The notes beneath the pieces were generated by a model. The model did no database searches, was not told where the DNA came from, and saw only the letters and a program-made list of their open reading frames with translations. Both the position numbers and the translations under genes were made by a program. Shown here piece after piece: positions 12,341-13,974 of a stretch of DNA of 13,974 bases (position 1 is its first letter; each line of letters opens with the position of its first letter). The stretch spans positions 1 to 13,974 of the forward strand of contig DATKSV010000010.1 of the NCBI GenBank assembly GCA_035531535.1. The letters run 5' to 3'. Source of the DNA: AG-12 sp035531535. GTDB lineage: Bacteria > Chloroflexota > Dormibacteria > Aeolococcales > Bog-877.

Positions 12341-13713
12341 GCGCCCGGCCGGAGCTCCGGCCGGCCACCCCGCTCCGGCTCCCTCCCCACAACGTCGACG
12401 CTGAGCGCTCCGTTCTGGGCGCGCTGCTCCTGGACAAAGACCAGATCGGGGTGGTGGTGGGCAAGCTGGAGGCCGACGACTTCTATCTGGCCGCCCACGC
12501 CGACGTCTTCCGGGCCATGCTCCACCTCTTTTCGCAGGGCACGCCCATCGACACCCTCACCCTGGCCGACGAGCTGGAGCGCCAGGGGTCCCTGGGGCGG
12601 GTCGGGGGGCTGGAGATGCTCACCTCGCTGGCCGCCTCGGTCCCCACCGCGGCCAACGTCGAGTACTACGCCAGGATCGTCACCGACCACTCGCTCAAGC
12701 GGCGGCTGATCTCGGCCGGGGGCAAGCTCGCCGATCTCGGCTTCGACGAGAGCCTGGACGCCCAGCCGGCGATCGAGGAGGCCGAGCGCACCGTCTTCCA
12801 GGTGGCCGACCGGGGCCGGGTGAAGAGCGACTTCGAGTCGATCGCCGAGCGGCTTCCTCAGACCTGGGAGACCCTGCAGCACGCCTACAACCAGCGAGCC
12901 AGGCGCTCGGTCACCGGCGTGGCCAGCGGGTTCGGCAAGCTGGACGCGATCACCTCGGGATTCCAGCGCTCCGAGCTGATCGTGGTCGCCGCCCGCCCCG
13001 GGGTGGGCAAGACCTCCTTCGCTCTCAACGTGGCCCGGCATGCGGCGGTGCAACGCCAGCACGGCGTCGCCCTGTTCAGCCTGGAGATGTCCCGGGACGC
13101 CCTGGTGCAGCGGATGCTCTGCAGCGAAGCCGGGGTGGACGCGTACCGGCTGCGCACCGGCCAGCTGGCCGATGACACCTGGCAGAAGATCGCCACCGCC
13201 ATGGACACCCTGAGCCGGGCCTCCATCTATATCGATGACACCCCGGCCCTCTCGGTCATCGAGATGCGGGCCAAGGCGAGGCGCTTGCGGGCCGCGAACC
13301 AGGTCGACCTCTTCATCGTCGACTACCTCCAGCTGATGCGCGCCACCACCCGCTCCGACTCCAGAGCCCAGGAGGTGTCGGAGATCTCCGCCGGGTTGAA
13401 GAGCCTGGCCCGGGAGCTGGACGTTCCGGTGATTGCGGTCTCGCAGCTCAACCGGGAGTCGGAACGGCGCACCGACCGCCGACCCCAGCTCAGCGACCTT
13501 AGGGACTCAGGCAGCATCGAGCAGGACTCCGACATCGTGATGTTCCTGTACCGGCCCGGCATGCACGAGGAGGGCAAGGATCCGGCAATGACCGAGCTGG
13601 ACATCGCCAAGAACCGCAATGGCCCGGTGGATCGGATCAACCTCTACTTCAACGCCGGCCAGACCGCCTTCCACGACGTGGACCGGATTCATCAGGATCC
13701 GTCAGGTGAGTGA
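12337..13713 (+). CDS. dnaB: Replicative DNA helicase DnaB
   Basis: This 458-residue hexameric 5'-3' helicase unwinds DNA at the replication fork. The N-terminal domain begins with PPHNVDAERSVLGALLLD (16-33). The RecA-like C-terminal domain has Walker A RPGVGKTS (220-227), catalytic Glu250 in FSLEMS, Walker B FIVDYLQL (326-333), VSQLNRESERR (368-378) and the arginine-finger segment KNRNGP (425-430). The length is normal, and no intein interrupts the P-loop or the other usual insertion sites. The GTG start overlaps the rplI stop by three bases, so the two are translationally coupled. The start of purA follows nine bases after the stop. Confidence 0.97.
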   Translation: MSARPELRPATPLRLPPHNVDAERSVLGALLLDKDQIGVVVGKLEADDFYLAAHADVFRAMLHLFSQGTPIDTLTLADELERQGSLGRVGGLEMLTSLAASVPTAANVEYYARIVTDHSLKRRLISAGGKLADLGFDESLDAQPAIEEAERTVFQVADRGRVKSDFESIAERLPQTWETLQHAYNQRARRSVTGVASGFGKLDAITSGFQRSELIVVAARPGVGKTSFALNVARHAAVQRQHGVALFSLEMSRDALVQRMLCSEAGVDAYRLRTGQLADDTWQKIATAMDTLSRASIYIDDTPALSVIEMRAKARRLRAANQVDLFIVDYLQLMRATTRSDSRAQEVSEISAGLKSLARELDVPVIAVSQLNRESERRTDRRPQLSDLRDSGSIEQDSDIVMFLYRPGMHEEGKDPAMTELDIAKNRNGPVDRINLYFNAGQTAFHDVDRIHQDPSGE

Positions 13714-13722
13714 GTCCAGGCG

Positions 13723-13974
13723 GTGAGCGTGGTCATCTGCCTGGGCGGTCAGTGGGGCGACGAAGGCAAAGGCAAGATCGTAGACCTGCTGGCGGAGTCA
13801 GCCCAGATGGTGATCCGCAGCCAGGGCGGCAACAATGCCGGCCACACCGTGGTGGTGGACGGCCACACCTTCAAGTTCAACCTGATCCCGGCCGGGATCC
13901 TGCATCCCAAGACCGTTTGCGTGATCGGCAACGGGGTGGTGCTGGACCCCAAGGTGCTGCTCTCGGAGCTGGAG
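13723..13974 (+). CDS. purA: Adenylosuccinate synthetase (3' end beyond the window)
   Basis: These are the first 84 residues of the enzyme that joins IMP and aspartate using GTP, the first committed step to AMP. The GTP-binding loop GGQWGDEGKGKIVDLL includes the catalytic Asp (residue 13 from the GTG at 13723). SQGGNNAGHTVVVDG carries the catalytic His, and FNLIPAGIL and CVIGNGVVLDP follow as in the family. The GTG at 13723 has AGG close upstream. A GTG at 13729 is possible and would only remove two residues. The gene runs off the window edge without a stop. Confidence 0.95.
   Translation, partial: MSVVICLGGQWGDEGKGKIVDLLAESAQMVIRSQGGNNAGHTVVVDGHTFKFNLIPAGILHPKTVCVIGNGVVLDPKVLLSELE

Noticed and set aside
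12163..13062. A 299-codon minus-strand open frame opposite rplI and dnaB.
   Set aside because: It is fully covered by two well-supported core genes and has low-complexity composition.
12337..13713. An intein in DnaB, a common insertion site.
   Set aside because: The helicase reads through at normal length with uninterrupted Walker A, Walker B and arginine-finger motifs.

Overview
The window is a gene-dense, high-GC bacterial chromosome segment with many GTG/TTG starts and frequent stop/start overlaps. Its gene content (an ArsA-type ATPase ending in an HSP20-like domain, an LppX/LprG-like lipoprotein, a DUF1232 protein, and an rplI-dnaB-purA block) fits a soil-type terrabacterial lineage such as Chloroflexota/Dormibacterota or Actinomycetota. 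The phylum is inference only, because there is no rRNA or other decisive marker here.

Region 1 (1-5888, + strand) is a tightly packed run of eight genes: a 5'-truncated ArsA-family ATPase, a 76-aa basic protein, a site-2-protease-like membrane peptidase, a NUDIX hydrolase, a CaCA-type cation exchanger, a lipoprotein, an endonuclease IV family DNA repair enzyme and a ROK sugar kinase. Gaps between them run from a 13-bp overlap to 6 bp, so one polycistronic transcript is likely although the functions are mixed. A convergent IclR regulator follows on the minus strand (5906-6661). It has its own plausible promoter, and next to that lies the terminator of the neighbouring protease gene.

Region 2 (6794-9726) holds a cytoplasmic HtrA-like serine protease with one PDZ domain on the minus strand. 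It is divergent from an HxlR-type regulator with a cysteine-rich tail, and the short space between them carries an imperfect dyad that could be a shared operator. A CCA-adding/poly(A) polymerase-family enzyme with an HD domain overlaps the end of the regulator gene.

Region 3 (9727-11363) is a looser, more accessory-looking stretch. It has two very small two-helix membrane proteins with similar upstream sequences, a possible folded RNA element between them, and a minus-strand VapBC toxin-antitoxin pair. The toxin's 5' end appears frameshifted relative to its ATGA-coupled start codon.

Region 4 (11364-13974, + strand) is a core information-processing block: a DUF1232 membrane protein, ribosomal protein L9, replicative helicase DnaB (no intein) and the first 84 codons of adenylosuccinate synthetase. 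The first three overlap stop-to-start. I saw no insertion sequence, CRISPR array, tRNA or rRNA. The most unusual material is in the 9.7-11.3 kb stretch and in the 7.7-7.8 kb divergent promoter region.
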